Shown here: piece after piece, positions 1-10,714 of the stretch | Position numbering within the stretch: position 1 is the first letter of the stretch | How the letters are laid out: each line of letters opens with the position of its first letter | Assembly (NCBI GenBank): GCA_037953745.1 | Contig: JBAKBP010000779.1 | Location: forward strand, 124,001 to 188,000 | DNA length: 64,000 bases | Origin: Lithodes maja | Lineage: Eukaryota; Arthropoda; Malacostraca; Decapoda; Lithodidae | Reading direction: 5' to 3' | Translations under genes and position numbers: made by a program | Notes under the pieces: generated by a model | What the model saw: the letters and a program-made list of their open reading frames with translations, nothing else | Databases searched by the model: none | Told to the model about the DNA's origin: nothing

Positions 1-1926
1 CTCTTGGTAGGTTGTCAGCATTCAGTTCACCCTATCAGTACTCTTGGTAGTTTGTCAGCATTCAGCTCACCCTATCAGTACTGTTAGCATTCAGCTCACC
101 CTATCAGTTCTCTTGGTAGGTTTTCAGCATTCAGTTCACCCTATCAGTACTCTTGGTAGGTTGTCAACATTCAGCTCACCCTATCAGTACTCTTGGTAGG
201 TTGTCATCATTCAGTTCACCCTATCAGTACTGTTAGCGTTCAGTTCACCCAATCAGTACTCTTGGTAGGTTGTCAGCATTCAGATCACCCAATCAGTACA
301 CTTAGTAGGTTGTCAGCATTCAGTTCACCCTATCAGTACTCTTGGTAGGTTGTCAACATTCAGTTCACCCTATCAGTACTCTTGGTAGGTTGTCAGCATT
401 CAGTTCACCCTATCAGTACTCTTGGTAGGTTGTCAGCATTCAGTTCACCCTATCAGTACTATTGGTAGGTTGTTAGCGTTCAGTTAACCCTATCAGTACT
501 CTTGGTAGGTTGTCAACATTCAGTTCACTCTATCAGTACTCTTGGTAGGTTGTTAGCATTCAGTTCACCCTATCAGTACTCTTAGTAGGTTGTTAGCATT
601 CAGTTAACCCTATCAGTACTCTTGGTAGGGTGTTAGCATTCAGTTCACCCTATCAGTACTCTTGATAGGTTGTCAGCATTCAGTTCACCCTATCAGTACT
701 ATTGGTAGGTTGTTAGCGTTCAGTTAACCCTATCAGTACTCTTGGTAGGTTGTCAACATTCAGTTCACTCTATCAGTACTCTTGGTAGGTTGTTAGCATT
801 CAGTTCACCCTATCAGTACTCTTAGTAGGTTGTTAGCATTCAGTTAACCCTATCAGTACTCTTGGTAGTGTGTTAGCATTCAGTTCACCTTATCAGTACT
901 CTTGGTAGGTTGTCAGCCTTCAGTTCACCCTATCAATACTGTTAGCATTCAGTTCACCCTACCAGTATTCTTGGTAGGTTGTCAGCATTCAGTTTACCCT
1001 ATCAGTACTCTTGGTAGGCTGTCAGCATTCAGTTTACCCTATCAGTACTCTTAGCATTCAGTTCACTCTAGCAGTACTCTTGGTAGGTCGTCAGCATTCA
1101 GTTTACCCTATCAGTACTCTTAGCATTCAGTTCACTCTAGCAGTACTCTTGGTAGGCTGCCAGCATTCAGTTTACCCTATCAGTACTCTTAGCATTCAGT
1201 TCACTCTAGCAGTACTCTTGGTAGGTCGTCAGCATTCAGTTTACCCTATCAGTACTCTTAGCATTCAGTTCACTCTAGCAGTACTCTTGGTAGGTCGTCA
1301 GCATTCAGTTTACCCTATCAGTACTCTTAGCATTCAGTTCACTCTAGCAGTATTCTTGGTAGGTCGTCAGCATTCAGTTTACCCTATCAGTACTCTTAGC
1401 ATTTAGTTCACTCTAGCAGTCTTCTTGGTAGGCTGTCAGCATTCAGTTTACCCTATCAGTACTCTTAGCATTCAGTTCACTCTAGCAGTACTCTTGGTAG
1501 GTCGTCAGCATTCAGTTTACCCTATCAGTACTCTTAGCATTCAGTTCACTCTAGCAGTACTCTTGGTAGGCTGTCAGCATTCAGTTTACCCTATCAGTAC
1601 TCTTAGCATTCAGTTCACTCTAGCAGTACTCTTGGTAGGTCGTCAGCATTCAGTTTACCCTATCAGTACTCTTAGCATTCAGTTCACTCTAGCAGTACTC
1701 TTGGTAGGTCGTCAGCATTCAGTTTACCCTATCAGTACTCTTAGCATTCAGTTCACTCTAGCAGTACTCTTGGTAGGCTGTCAGCATTCAGTTTACCCTA
1801 TCAGTACTCTTAGCATTCAGTTAACTCTAGCAGTACTCTTGGTAGGCTGTCAGCATTCAGTTTACCCTATCAGTACTCTTAGCATTCAGTTCACTCTAGC
1901 AGTACTCTTGGTAGGTTGTAAACATT
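1..1926. repeat. 40-bp monomer satellite array
   Basis: The whole stretch is built from a 40-bp monomer read as CAGTTCACCCTATCAGTACT followed by CTTGGTAGGTTGTCAGCATT. From about 300 to 900 the monomers stay in exact 40-bp register. Variant monomers lose about 11 bp of the CTTGGTAGG half, for example near 80, 230 and 940. The array starts before the window and ends in a degenerate unit at 1926. The long open frames inside it follow from the period and are not treated as genes. No centromere or telomere identity can be claimed from this alone. Confidence 0.95.
1026..1923. repeat. 69-bp higher-order satellite repeat (13 copies)
   Basis: Here the satellite changes to a dimer: one full 40-bp monomer plus one 29-bp shortened monomer, giving a 69-bp unit repeated about 13 times with very few substitutions. 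Since 69 is divisible by three, two frames stay open for 131 and 168 codons, repeating a 23-residue phrase. The high identity compared with the upstream part suggests recent amplification or homogenisation. There is no coding signal beyond this periodicity. Confidence 0.9.
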
Positions 1927-2084
1927 CATAGTAGTGGATTATTATTTAACATTTTGGGGCATGTTATTTCTAAAGGGGTGTGTATACTTAGATATGTATA
2001 ATGGTAATGTCTTTTCCTATAGCTTATTCATTAATTACCTGATATTTGTGCTTCGGAGGTTCTTTAAGAAGGTAGTTGTTTTTT

Positions 2085-2395
2085 TCGGACCTACTTCTCC
2101 CTCATGTTTAGCCCCATTAGTTTTCAGATTTTAAGACGTTCGGTCCATTACTTAGGCGATTTTATGAACATTCGCACCATGTTTTTGTCAATATTAAGAC
2201 TTCTCGTGTCATTTAGGTGTCGATTCTTTTTCCTGGCGAGCGATAGCGAGCCTGTAATATAAGAGAAACCGGCCTTAGGGGACATTTTTCTATCGAAAAA
2301 TGTACAAATTTATCTTGAAGGAGGGTCTTGGGCAAGTTCATTTTTAAGCTTGATAAAGGTCTAGGGAGGAACCTAAAAGGAAATAATACAAAGAT
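2085..2395 (-). repeat. Dispersed repeat family A, copy 1
   Basis: This is one of five copies of an unnamed interspersed repeat (others near 5553, 22575, 24995, 36165). Read on the minus strand it begins with a 'cctccctagacct' block, then an 'aagacccyycttgaga' block, then the conserved core GCAGGCTCGCTATCGC with a nearby CAGGAAAA, then 'gacacctaaatgacac' and an ending rich in 'atgagggagaag'. I see no terminal repeat in this copy. No reverse transcriptase or transposase is visible, so class is unknown. Confidence 0.75.
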
Positions 2396-2804
2396 AAATA
2401 AATGAGCAAAAAAATACGCCCATCCCTCCTTAACCCAATGTGGGGCGGAAGTGTTTTTGAAATAGTGCAAATTTGGTCACTTGCTCTATAAAGGGTTAAA
2501 TCCTTAGAGGCTTTAAAGTTTATCAGAATTAACACTTTGAAGGTTATGACGCTGATTTCATTCAGCTTACTAAGAATCTGAGGGAATTATAGGATTAAAG
2601 ACTCTCAATTAACTCTCTGACTTCCATATACCCTTCCTATTCTGAATTACATCGTCTAATAATATCCAGAAAACAGAAAAGAAATGCTTAACTGGATCTT
2701 GAAAAACTGGCCCAATCAGCTCTCTGACTTCTATACACTCTTCCTAATCTGTATAGAATCGTCTAATGACAGCCAAAATACACTGTCGAACCGCTTCATA
2801 ATCC

Positions 2805-2977
2805 TTAACCCCTTCAGCACGATGACGTAATTTCCATCTTATTCTGGTTACCATTAGACGATTTTGTTTAGTTCAATAAACCCTTTGAATAACATAGGTC
2901 CTTCTTAAACTGCATAAAATCGTGTTCCTTTTGCCAGAATAATACGTAAAGAGACGTCCTCGTGCTGAAGGGGTTAA
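2805..2977. mobile_element. TTAA-flanked MITE (173 bp)
   Basis: Both ends read TTAACCCCTTCAGCACGA in inverted orientation, 18 bp without a mismatch, followed by a near-shared GACGT. The TTAA at each end fits the target duplication used by piggyBac and Kolobok transposases. There is no coding capacity. Interior words 'ttattctgg..a.cattagacgatt' recur at about 6025 and 37195, showing a wider family. Mobilisation by a piggyBac-type enzyme is inferred. Confidence 0.85.
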
Positions 2978-3275
2978 GGGGTTAATGACTGGGACTGTTC
3001 CTAATCTGTATAAAATCGTTTTATGATAGCTTAAATACGCTCATGAAACGCTTCATAATCCTTAATGGAGTTAAAGTGTATTTAAGGTAACCTTACAGAA
3101 ATTGGCAATGCTGCCTTTCTATGCTTCCTATATTGCCTTTCTAAACAGCTCGTGTGACGCCACCTTTAATAAATATTGACCATACAAATATACAGACAGG
3201 CAGCTTTACCAATTTCTGCAAGGTTAGCTAGAATACACTTTAATGACCGACTGTGCCCTTCGTGTCTCTAGGCAG

Positions 3276-3355
3276 GTGAATCGAGAAGAAGCTCAGTGTC
3301 CCCGGAACACGTCCGGCAAAAGGAGATCACCGACGACCAAATCAGACCTCTGACT
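3276..3355 (+). pseudogene. Decayed duplicate of the vWD-gene exon at 3796
   Basis: The segment after the acceptor-like 'tctctaggcag' aligns with the real exon at 3796. Shared stretches include 'gtgaatcgagaagaagctca' against 'atcaacggacaggagcttca' and 'gagatcaccgacgacca' against 'gagatcacagacgacca'. The upstream polypyrimidine context is also shared ('gactgtgcccttcgtgtctc'). A net 2-bp length difference shifts the frame and no donor site follows, so it cannot act as the exon. It looks like a local duplication of intron plus exon that has since decayed. Confidence 0.7.
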
Positions 3356-3429
3356 TCTATATACCCTTCATAATCTTCTTCTTTCTTATGTGCTTGAAGG
3401 AGACAAAGGGAAAAGCTGCCTGTAACAAG

Positions 3430-3453
3430 TGTCTCCCCCCCCCCCCCCCCCCA
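3430..3453. repeat. Poly-C tract
   Basis: An almost pure cytosine run follows the decayed exon copy. Similar C or G runs occur at about 10485, 19930, 24998 and 36766. It has no coding meaning and its length in the assembly may be unreliable. Confidence 0.8.
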
Positions 3454-3795
3454 AAGGTTGAAAGAGTGATAGAGAGACAAAATTAAGGTGCGTTAGAGGT
3501 AATTTAAGTGTGTTGGATAGAAGTGTGGTGTGTTTGTCAAGTTTAGTTAAGTGAATAGGAGGAGGAGGTGTTTGTGCGAGTTAGCTTGATAATAGTCTGT
3601 GTAGGTGAGAGACAAATAGAAACAGTGGGGAAGCCAGGCAAGTGAAACAGGAGTTCGAGCAACTCCTTATCATATGCCTATGTGGCCTCCCCTGGGTACT
3701 GCCCTGCTCGATTGGTGCCTACAAATACACTGTCGAGACGCTTCATAATACTCAAGGAATAACTGCGACTGTATCCTTCGTTTGTCTCCCCGCAG

Positions 3796-3921
3796 ATCAA
3801 CGGACAGGAGCTTCAAAGTCTCCCCGAAGGTCTCCAGCGAGAGATCACAGACGACCACACTACCTTGACCTTCGCAGATGAACTGTCTGTTACCATCTCG
3901 GAAGAAAAGATTGAAGTAATG
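3796..3921 (+). CDS. vWD-domain secreted protein, exon A (partial gene)
   Basis: The exon lies between 'ctccccgcag' and 'gtaagtg' and is in phase 0 at both ends. Its 42 residues start INGQELQSLPEGL and end ELSVTISEEKIEV followed by M, the middle beta-strand part of a von Willebrand factor type D domain. It splices in phase to 5004. Earlier exons, including the signal peptide and lipid-transfer part, would lie upstream of the window. The four-exon chain gives 199 residues before the stop, the C-terminal end of a large secreted hemolymph protein. The family is probably vitellogenin/clottable protein/discoidal lipoprotein. A hemocytin-like protein is the alternative. Introns are about 1.1, 12.0 and 1.7 kb. 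Confidence 0.8.
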
Positions 3922-4374
3922 GTAAGTGCACTGCAAACGTTTAAGTGTATAAAAAGGGTTTGAAAAGGGCATATAAAATCAATGTATCCTTTCATTTCCA
4001 ATTAGGTGTCGAACATGACGTGTATTTGTGAGATATACTTAATATGTATGTAATTCTGTAATTGGTGGATAATTAAATGAAATAAGTGCAACCCGTGTTG
4101 CGTAGGAAATGTAAACAAATCCCTTTATGGTACTCTGGGATATGGGTCCTACGACTTGGTATGGAATGGAATACTTTCTCCAAGTAGGATTTGTCTATCT
4201 CCTTAATATATAATAGGAAATGGATAACTATTTTTCATCACACCGCGCTGTAGTTGATTAAAGCATGGATTTTTACCCTGACTGTCCGTGGTTTGCATCC
4301 CAACTGAGAGTACACGCATATACTGTATGTACGTACCTCACTTGTATTTTAGAGATATTTCCTTATACTGTAAT

Positions 4375-4378
<4 letters not shown>

Positions 4379-4436
<58 letters not shown>

Positions 4437-4456
4437 TGTATATATATATATATATC
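4379..4456. repeat. (TA)n microsatellite
   Basis: A run of TA dinucleotides with one 'ctg' interruption, in the intron between the two vWD exons. The Tyr/Ile-rich open frame across it is an artefact of composition. Confidence 0.95.
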
Positions 4457-5003
4457 TATAATTTCTTTATTTATGTATTTATTTATCTATGTATTTATTT
4501 ACTTATATAGTATTAATTACTCATTGATTGTATTGTATGTGGGGTTATTTTTACCATATAGTTGAATCGGATTGAAGATCAACATAAGTTATCCATAGTT
4601 CTTGAGTACACCATAAACAAAAGGGTATAAGGAAGGCATAAAATATGATTGTGCTTATTGACGGTGATTTATCTTCCTATGCTTGTATATAATGGGATTG
4701 TTACCACCAATATACCTTTAAATAGGTAGATTAGTATGGACACTAATTACCCCTTTTTATACCTACAATGTTTGAGCATGTATCGCAGCCTAATTTTACA
4801 GTCAGTATTTAGTCATTTACATTTCCTTTAATATATATTGTTTATTAGGTTTCCGAGAACTGACCACCACACATTTTCTGTATTGATATTATTTATCAGG
4901 TTTCTGAGGATAGACCATCCCACGTTTTCTATAACATATATTATTAATTAGGTTTCCAAGGACAGACCATCGCATGTTTTCTGTAATTGATATTTCTTAT
5001 TAG

Positions 5004-5253
5004 CTTACCAAGGAGTTGTACCGAGGGCAACTGTCAGGGCTGTGCGGAAACTACGACGGAGAGCCAATCAACGACCTCACGGGACCCCAAGGCTGCCTTT
5101 ACACTGACCCTGAGCTCCTGTCGTATGCCTGGGCCACCACCGGACCGGGCTGCAACCGGTTCTCCCTACGGGGCAAGAAGGGTCCGGTGACAGAGTACCA
5201 GGAGAACTGTCCGCGCCACGCCTTCCTACCATTCGGGATCACGCAGGTTAACG
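5004..5253 (+). CDS. vWD-domain secreted protein, exon B (GLCGNYDG core)
   Basis: The acceptor is 'ttcttattag' and the donor 'ACG|gtaagc'. The exon begins LTKELYRGQLSGLCGNYDGE, which contains the signature CGLCGN motif of vWD domains. It continues with a GPQGC segment, an 'ELLSYAWATTGPGC' segment and 'ENCPRHAF', with the cysteines expected in the C-terminal half of the domain. The 'LTGPQGC...DPELL' wording resembles the lipoprotein/clottable branch more than mucins. The exon ends in phase 1, and the exon at 17245 starts with the two bases that complete the codon to Gly, confirming the junction despite a 12-kb intron full of transposons. Hemolymph function (lipid transport or clotting) is inferred from family. 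Confidence 0.88.
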
Positions 5254-5552
5254 GTAAGCAGTGGACAAATTCGCAGTGCCGTGAATACACACTTAGAAAA
5301 CTAAGCCAACATACACTGTACACATTATCACTTAAATGTAACAAAAATGGTACACACAGAGTGTTTTAATTGTTTGTGTGTTTTAAATTAGACTAGATGC
5401 ACCGAAGAACACTGTTTATGTGTACCATTGATGTTACAATTAAGTGTTTAAGTTTGCACAGTGTAATAAACAGAGTATGTAATTTAAAGTCTGTACAACA
5501 CGTACTTTTCTTGTTTAATATGTGGGCTTAGTTTTCCAAATAAGGGTGATTT

Positions 5553-5905
5553 TTCCCCCTCCCTGGACCTCCATCAAGCTTAAAAATATACTCCTAAGAC
5601 CCTCCTTTGAGATAAATTTTTGCATTTTTCTGTTGAAAAATGCCCAGGCCTAAGGCAAGTTCCTCCTAAATTGCAGGCTCGCCAGGAAAAAATCAACGCA
5701 TACATGGCACCAAAGATATTCAAATTGCCAACGAAATTCGGGGAAAGGTCTTAAAATAGCCAAACTAATGGGGCGAAAGTCTTAAAATCTAAAAGCTAAT
5801 AGGTCTAATAATTTTTCTAGCAAACAAATTTTACATTTATCTCGATGAAGGGTCTTGGGGGTATATTTTTAACCTTGTTAGAGCTTGAGGGAGCAAACTA
5901 AAAAG
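5553..5905. repeat. Dispersed repeat family A, copy 2, foldback form
   Basis: The first 260 bp is a plus-orientation family A copy starting 'ccctccctggacctccatca' with the GCAGGCTCGC core near 5675. The last 75 bp ('acatttatctcgatgaaggg' onwards) is the same start region in inverted orientation. The result is a foldback of about 350 bp with arms near 70 bp. It could be two head-to-head insertions or a natural foldback form of the family. No gene is visible. Confidence 0.7.
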
Positions 5906-5929
5906 CTCCTCCACATTATACCCATGACT

Positions 5930-7411
5930 TTATATACCTTTTGCTTACCCTTAATTGTTTACAGTGTATCGTAATAGCCAATATTTTAACCCTTTTAGTC
6001 TCAAGACGTTTATTTTTCACTATATACTGGCTAATATTAGATGGTTGTATACAGCTTAGTGTTACGTTAGACATAAATAGTTTTATGCGAGTTCTCTAAA
6101 CGGGAAGAAACAAGAGAAGGATTTCTCTGCTTATCTGTTTGTAATTTTTTATGTTTATTATTACTGTTGTTATTTTCAAATTATTTCCTTTACTTCTTAT
6201 CAGCTTATCTGTTTTGTAATTATAATCATTATTATTATTAGGGGTTCGACCCCTACGGGGAACCCCTATTGTAATCATTAAACCCGGTTATTCATCCAAA
6301 TTCTTCTTACACGCCGGTTTTGACGCAATAACTCCAGAACCGCTTTTTGGATCGGGATCAAACTTTCACAAGAGGTGCATTTTTGTATTGGACAACTTTT
6401 GATATGTTAAACATCCGGCATGGCGGCCAAACAGGTCCGTGGCAGCCGATTTCCCGAAAAACTTTACGCCTGAATACCGTCTCTCCCACTCATAGGAAAC
6501 GATTGAGCTTTGGCATATGGACTCCACTACTAATGCTCCGCAAATGTTATTGAGAAGGTTTTGCTTTAGCACGTGGGATTTTTTCCGGCAATCTTGAAAA
6601 AAACTCTAATTCCACTTAAAATTCCACATCTTGAAAACTACGCCGATGATCAAAGCCATGCTTGCGTAGTTGGGTGAGGCTCGCGATTCCGAACGTTTTG
6701 ATACCAAAAGAATATAAATGGGTGGAATAGTTTGGCCGCAGCATTGAAAACTGTCTATTCTAAAATGACTTTAAAACCGCATTCGCTACCCACACAAAGT
6801 TTACCGTCTACAGTCTATAGGCTTCCATGCATCCCCCAGTTTTGCTTAATAACATAGTCGATTTAATATTCAGATCTATTATTTTTTTTTATTTAACTCT
6901 CTCAAAACAGTTCGAGTCCCTACGAATTCCAGCAATTATTTAGCCAACCTACCTATACATACCTACCCTACCAAATAATAATGCTAATTCAAATTTATTT
7001 TTGGTGAATAGCAGAGTATTGGCTAAGGTTTTTAACAATTCCTCCCTTTGCCAAATGCTTAGTTTAATAACAATTATATGGACCTTTAAAGTTTTGGCAA
7101 TTGCCTGTGTGACTTACTCTGCCCTTCCTTCCTACCTCCCTCCTCCCTCATATATTTTACTTTAAACTTATCTAGCAAATGTATCAACATCCACTCTAGT
7201 GAACTTTCGGTATTTAGTTTATTCAGCTTAATACTATTTATCCACATAAAATAGAAACCTATCACAATTTTTGTCTAATACAACCATAGACAGTGCTATT
7301 ACATATTATTTGAACATGATGTCGAATTTAGCAGTTGCTATTTACCTTGAACAGTAATGACAGAACCGAAAGCTTCTCTTGCCGTGTAGTACTCAAAGAT
7401 AGCAGGGTTAC
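5930..7411. other. Intronic stretch without a recognisable gene
   Basis: This lies in the 12-kb intron of the vWD gene. At 5986 it has a TTAACCCTTTTAGTC end related to the TTAA elements but without a partner end. At about 6240-6270 it has a GGGGTTC...GAACCCC hairpin with an inner CCCC/GGGG stem. From 6300 to 6600 two opposing open frames of about 68 codons occur, resembling nothing I recognise. Otherwise it is AT-rich. Confidence 0.5.
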
Positions 7412-7615
7412 TTAAAGGTGGGTGTGCATGCTATTATTTTCCTCTACAATCATTACCGGCAGTGTGCACTATAGCTTTTGGTGCAATATTTTCTGCTACA
7501 ATGGCTTAATTATTTATATAATGGCCAAAATAGGATATGGGTGACACTTTTCTGGATTCGGAGTTTAAGCGCTCTGATGACGTATGCCCAGCAACACAAC
7601 AAGCTCTTCTGACAG

Positions 7616-7834
7616 GTGGAAATGGAGTATAGTGACAGTAGTTCCGATTCGTTTGCCAATACTGAGGGTGATAACCGTGATTATGGCGAAGAACCTCAAG
7701 AGATGAATATTGGTGGTGTCCAGGCTTATATGTATGAACCTGTAGGACGAGATCCAGCAGCAGGAGAGGAGGGAGAAGCAGCTGTAATTACCGCCCGCCT
7801 TGTTTACACTACTCGGAGCCGCGGCGGACGCTAG
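7616..7834 (+). pseudogene. Acidic N-terminal fragment, P2RX7-intracellular-domain-like
   Basis: The 72-codon frame starts MEMEYSDSSSDSFANTEGDN and continues with 'QAYMYEPVGRD' and 'GEEGE'. That serine/acidic leader plus 'PYxxEPxxRD' style resembles the start of the 'P2X purinoceptor 7-like' proteins common in invertebrate mobile elements. Only the leader is present. The cysteine-rich body is missing and the last 15 or so codons belong to the family B repeat inserted at about 7783. It lies just inside the left end of the TTAA transposon. Family assignment rests on style, not on a full domain. Confidence 0.4.
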
Positions 7835-8040
7835 AGATCATGTCCCCGTCTATTTTGACTGCATTTGGATACAATAATGAAAGCCCGCTCCTCACGCCTC
7901 CATGATTTATTGTCATCATCATATACATTGCCAACAAGGTGCAAATAACAGAAAAAATCTCTGTAAAAATAGACGGGAACTTAACCGCGGCGATCAACTT
8001 ATGTAAACATGATGACCGTACGCCTGGTCACTACATATCC
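7783..8040. mobile_element. Family B TIR repeat inserted in the transposon ORF
   Basis: Left end '..aattaccgcccgccttgttt' and right end '..gaccgtacgcctggtcacta' match in inverted sense the ends of the larger copy at 10715-11208. Between them are the shared blocks 'ccccgtctattttgactgca', 'gatttattgtcatcatcata' and 'gcaaataacagaaaaaatc'. The insertion truncates the acidic open frame. No coding content is seen. Confidence 0.65.
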
Positions 8041-8089
8041 TTCCCAACACTGTTTGCGCCACTCACTGTTTTTTTTGTTTTTTTTGTTA

Positions 8090-8400
8090 GCCTAGTTGCT
8101 AGTAGTTGAATTTCAGCCAATACATTTCTTTAGCCTAGGTTAGGCCTATATCCATCGATGCTGACTGTATAATTTGGGCTAGGCTTAAGTTAGCCATTAT
8201 TATCCACTCTCCTGACTCCAGAAATTGGCAAGCACTTAGGCCTAGACTAGGGCCTACCGTCCTACATGCAAATTTTCCTTAATTTCTGATCTTACTAGCC
8301 TAGGCTAATTCTATTTCTGTCACTAAGCTAGATAGCTAGGCTATCTAAAATATCATAATTCGCTAATGCCACGTAGCCTACCGTACTTTATGGAAAGATG
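8090..8400. repeat. TAGGCCTA/CCTAGG-rich simple DNA
   Basis: Words such as tagcctag, taggcctat, cctaggctaa and ggctaggcta are strongly over-represented here, often as self-complementary octamers. The same composition recurs at 10020-10400. It is not a tandem repeat with a fixed period. Confidence 0.6.
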
Positions 8401-8799
8401 TACCCAATGCTGTAGCCTACAGGGAAATTTCCCCACCCCAAAAAACTATCACTCACTTCTTGGACTTGACTCTTCCTTGCATCTGGTCTCTGCTCTGATG
8501 ACACTGTAGGAACACTTGTAGCACATGTACCTGCAGGGTAAATTGTGGGTATGGCATCAGCTTTTAGGTACAACCCGCTGCTGAGTGCCAGCTAATTAGT
8601 GAAGCTGTGTCACCGCCAGTGCCAGAGTATTTTGTATTTTTATTGTGTTGGCTAAATCTATCAAGTTGGGTGAGAAAGGAAGGATAATGGTAAAAAACCC
8701 ACTCCCCTTGTCCATTTTCGCCAGAAATCAGGTCCCCTATGGTCAATTTTCAGAGTAAACACCGTGACTTTTATGGTATCGGAAATATAGGTGGGAGGG

Positions 8800-9180
8800 T
8801 GTTTTGGGGGATGGTGGGGGGAAGGTAGAAGGGTAATTGACTCATGTTACAAATATGAAGACGATTGGTGAGGTAGTTTCGCCACCACGGATTTTCCTTT
8901 TTTTCCTTTTCTTCGTACGGATACGCTGGAAGTGGGCGAGGGGAAGGAGGTGGGGGTGTGGTGAGGGGAAGACAGAAGGTTAGGGTACTTGTCACACAAA
9001 TATGGAACCGATTGGTTCAGTCATTTCGCCGCCACATATTTTCCTTTTTTTTCTTTGTGAGGCGACCGATAGTCAGCGAGTGGGTGGGGGAAGGGAGTTG
9101 TGTTGGTGGTGGCAAGAAGCCAGAAGGGTAAGGTACATGTGGTAGAAATATGAAAGCCATAGGTGCAGTAAGCATCTAGC
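8800..9180. repeat. Three degenerate tandem units of about 135 bp
   Basis: Three successive segments share a G-rich half (ggaggtgggggtgtggtgag type) followed by 'agaagggtaa..acatgt..a', 'aaatatgaa...cgattggt' and 'cagtcatttcgcc.ccaca..ttttccttttttt'. Unit starts fall near 8800, 8935 and 9080. They lie inside the TTAA transposon between its two coding remnants. Confidence 0.6.
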
Positions 9181-9397
9181 CATACCCATACTCCACCGGA
9201 CTTTATTGTCAAAGCATTCATCACGAAAATGTCCATTGCATATGAAGCTTGTTTTGGGCTTTGCCTCACACACTCTGGTTCTTTTGTATAAACTTCACCC
9301 ATTTGATACAATGGTATGGATCACTTGGAAACTTGTGTAGTGCTATGTTTGGTCCAGAGATGTTGCTACACCCGAAAACAGCACACCTATTCACCAT
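9170..9397 (-). pseudogene. THAP zinc-finger domain, frameshifted
   Basis: From an ATG at 9397 the minus strand reads MVNRCAVFGC, then a 'GPNIALHKFPSDP' segment and 'KWVKFIQKN'. After a one-frame shift near 9277 it continues 'SFICNGHFRDECFDN'. This is the C2CH pattern of THAP DNA-binding domains: C-x4-C, the HKFP block, the conserved W, C-x2-H followed by F and an ECF block. THAP domains sit at the N-terminus of several transposases and bind terminal repeats. Here it lies 230 bp inside the right terminal repeat. No transposase core follows. Confidence 0.75.
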
Positions 9398-10019
9398 TGT
9401 TGCTATACTTGCTAATGTTTACTTCCCAAATGTTGGCCTGGGCCTAGTCACATCCTCACGTGAGTACTAGTTGCAAGGGGTCGCAATTCAATATCTATTT
9501 TTGATTTGTTCTCTAATATTGAAGATTAGTTTTGACAAAGGAGTAGTCAGGTTGATTACTGGAGATCTAAACATCTCTTTAAATACATTATAAATTTATT
9601 TTAATTTCGCATGCACACCCACCTTTAAGCCGGCCATACCGAACTGTTACCAAGTCAGAGATTCAGAGGTAACTTTCACAATGCATTATAACCCTAGACA
9701 GACACCAATATACCACTAAATCAGACAAATATCACTACAAAAAAGATAGGAAAATATTATATTAATGTCCTAGGTATTTGAAATTATGCAGATGAGTAAA
9801 ATCCATTATGATATAATGATAATGGGATTGATTAGTATGTGGCAACAGTGTTGCACTATAATTTTCTGAACGTATGCTAACTTCGGAATATTTATCCCAT
9901 TAATATATACATAATATATCACTATTTAAATTTAATCAACCATTCACAGTGCTATTACATATTATTTGAACATAATATAGGATGGTCTTTCCTTTAAACC
10001 ATTGTCTATATCTATTCAC

Positions 10020-10400
10020 GAAGAATATAGGCCTAGCCTAGGCAGCACTACCGGTAGGTACGAATTTATCAGTTCGAATTTTGATTGAGAGTGGGATTAG
10101 GCCTAGGCCTAGCCTAGGGCTTAACATGGGATACTGTTTGGGGGTTGGGAATAGGCTCAGGCTGCTTTAGGCCTAATTAGGTAAAAATAGTCAAATCTAG
10201 ACAATTGCACAGCCAACATAGCCTATTAAGCAAATATTTTACCAATCTACAATAGCCTATTAATAGGCCTAGTCTATTCGTTGTAAATAGGCAAGAAATT
10301 ATGACCTATAATCTCTGTAACTAAAAAACAACTAGAGTGATCAAGCTAGGCTAATTTGTCTACCATTTGAGAAGAGTCAGTCAAGGAATAACCTAGATGT
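10020..10400. repeat. TAGGCCTA/CCTAGG-rich simple DNA, second block
   Basis: Same word bias as 8090-8400 (ggcctaggcctagcctaggg and similar). The two blocks flank the right half of the TTAA transposon, so they may be background composition of this genome rather than an element. Confidence 0.55.
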
Positions 10401-10454
10401 CGAAATTTGCAGCCAATTTGCTCTAGCCCTTTTTGAGATACAGAGGTTAGAGGT

Positions 10455-10580
10455 TATTGTTGAGGGGGCGCTTTGCCCCCCCTCCCCCCCCCCCCCCTCC
10501 CATGACATATTGTCATCATCTTATATATTGCCAGCAGGGGGCAAATAACCGAAAAAAATCGCCGTCAAAATAGACACCTT
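10455..10580. repeat. Family B fragment with poly-C run
   Basis: Contains 'ggggcgctttgcccccc', a long C run, 'catgacatattgtcatcatc' and 'gggggcaaataaccgaaaa', all blocks of family B, but neither terminal repeat. Confidence 0.6.
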
Positions 10581-10714
10581 TATGAATAGGTTAGCCTTTA
10601 GGCTAGGCCTATCGGCAAGAGTTGCGTTACTGGGCGTATCACCTGACCGGGTATAGGCTATCCTAGTGTTTACTAATTTATAAATTACCGCTTTGAAAGG
10701 ACATTAGACGGGTA

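Larger units (their letters stand above)
7412..9628. mobile_element. TTAA transposon with THAP and P2RX7-type remnants (Kolobok-like?)
   Basis: Both ends read TTAA followed by AGGTGGGTGTGCATGC in inverted orientation, a perfect 16-bp terminal repeat with a TTAA target duplication. Two decayed coding pieces point inwards: a plus-strand acidic N-terminus at 7616 and a minus-strand THAP zinc finger from 9397. No DDE transposase core remains, so it is non-autonomous now. TTAA targets plus a THAP domain favour the Kolobok superfamily over piggyBac, but that is inference. The interior also carries a family B insertion at 7783-8040 and a tandem repeat at 8800-9180. Confidence 0.75.

Noticed and set aside
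1011..1931. Two long open frames (131 and 168 codons) with a repeated 23-residue phrase
   Set aside because: They follow from the 69-bp satellite period being divisible by three. No start context, splice logic or non-repeat part supports a protein.
3276..3355. An additional or alternative exon of the vWD gene
   Set aside because: Out of frame relative to the real exon and lacking a donor site, so treated as a decayed duplicate.
6347..6572. Overlapping 68-codon frames on both strands
   Set aside because: No domain, splice context or repeat support. Overlap on opposite strands suggests chance openness.
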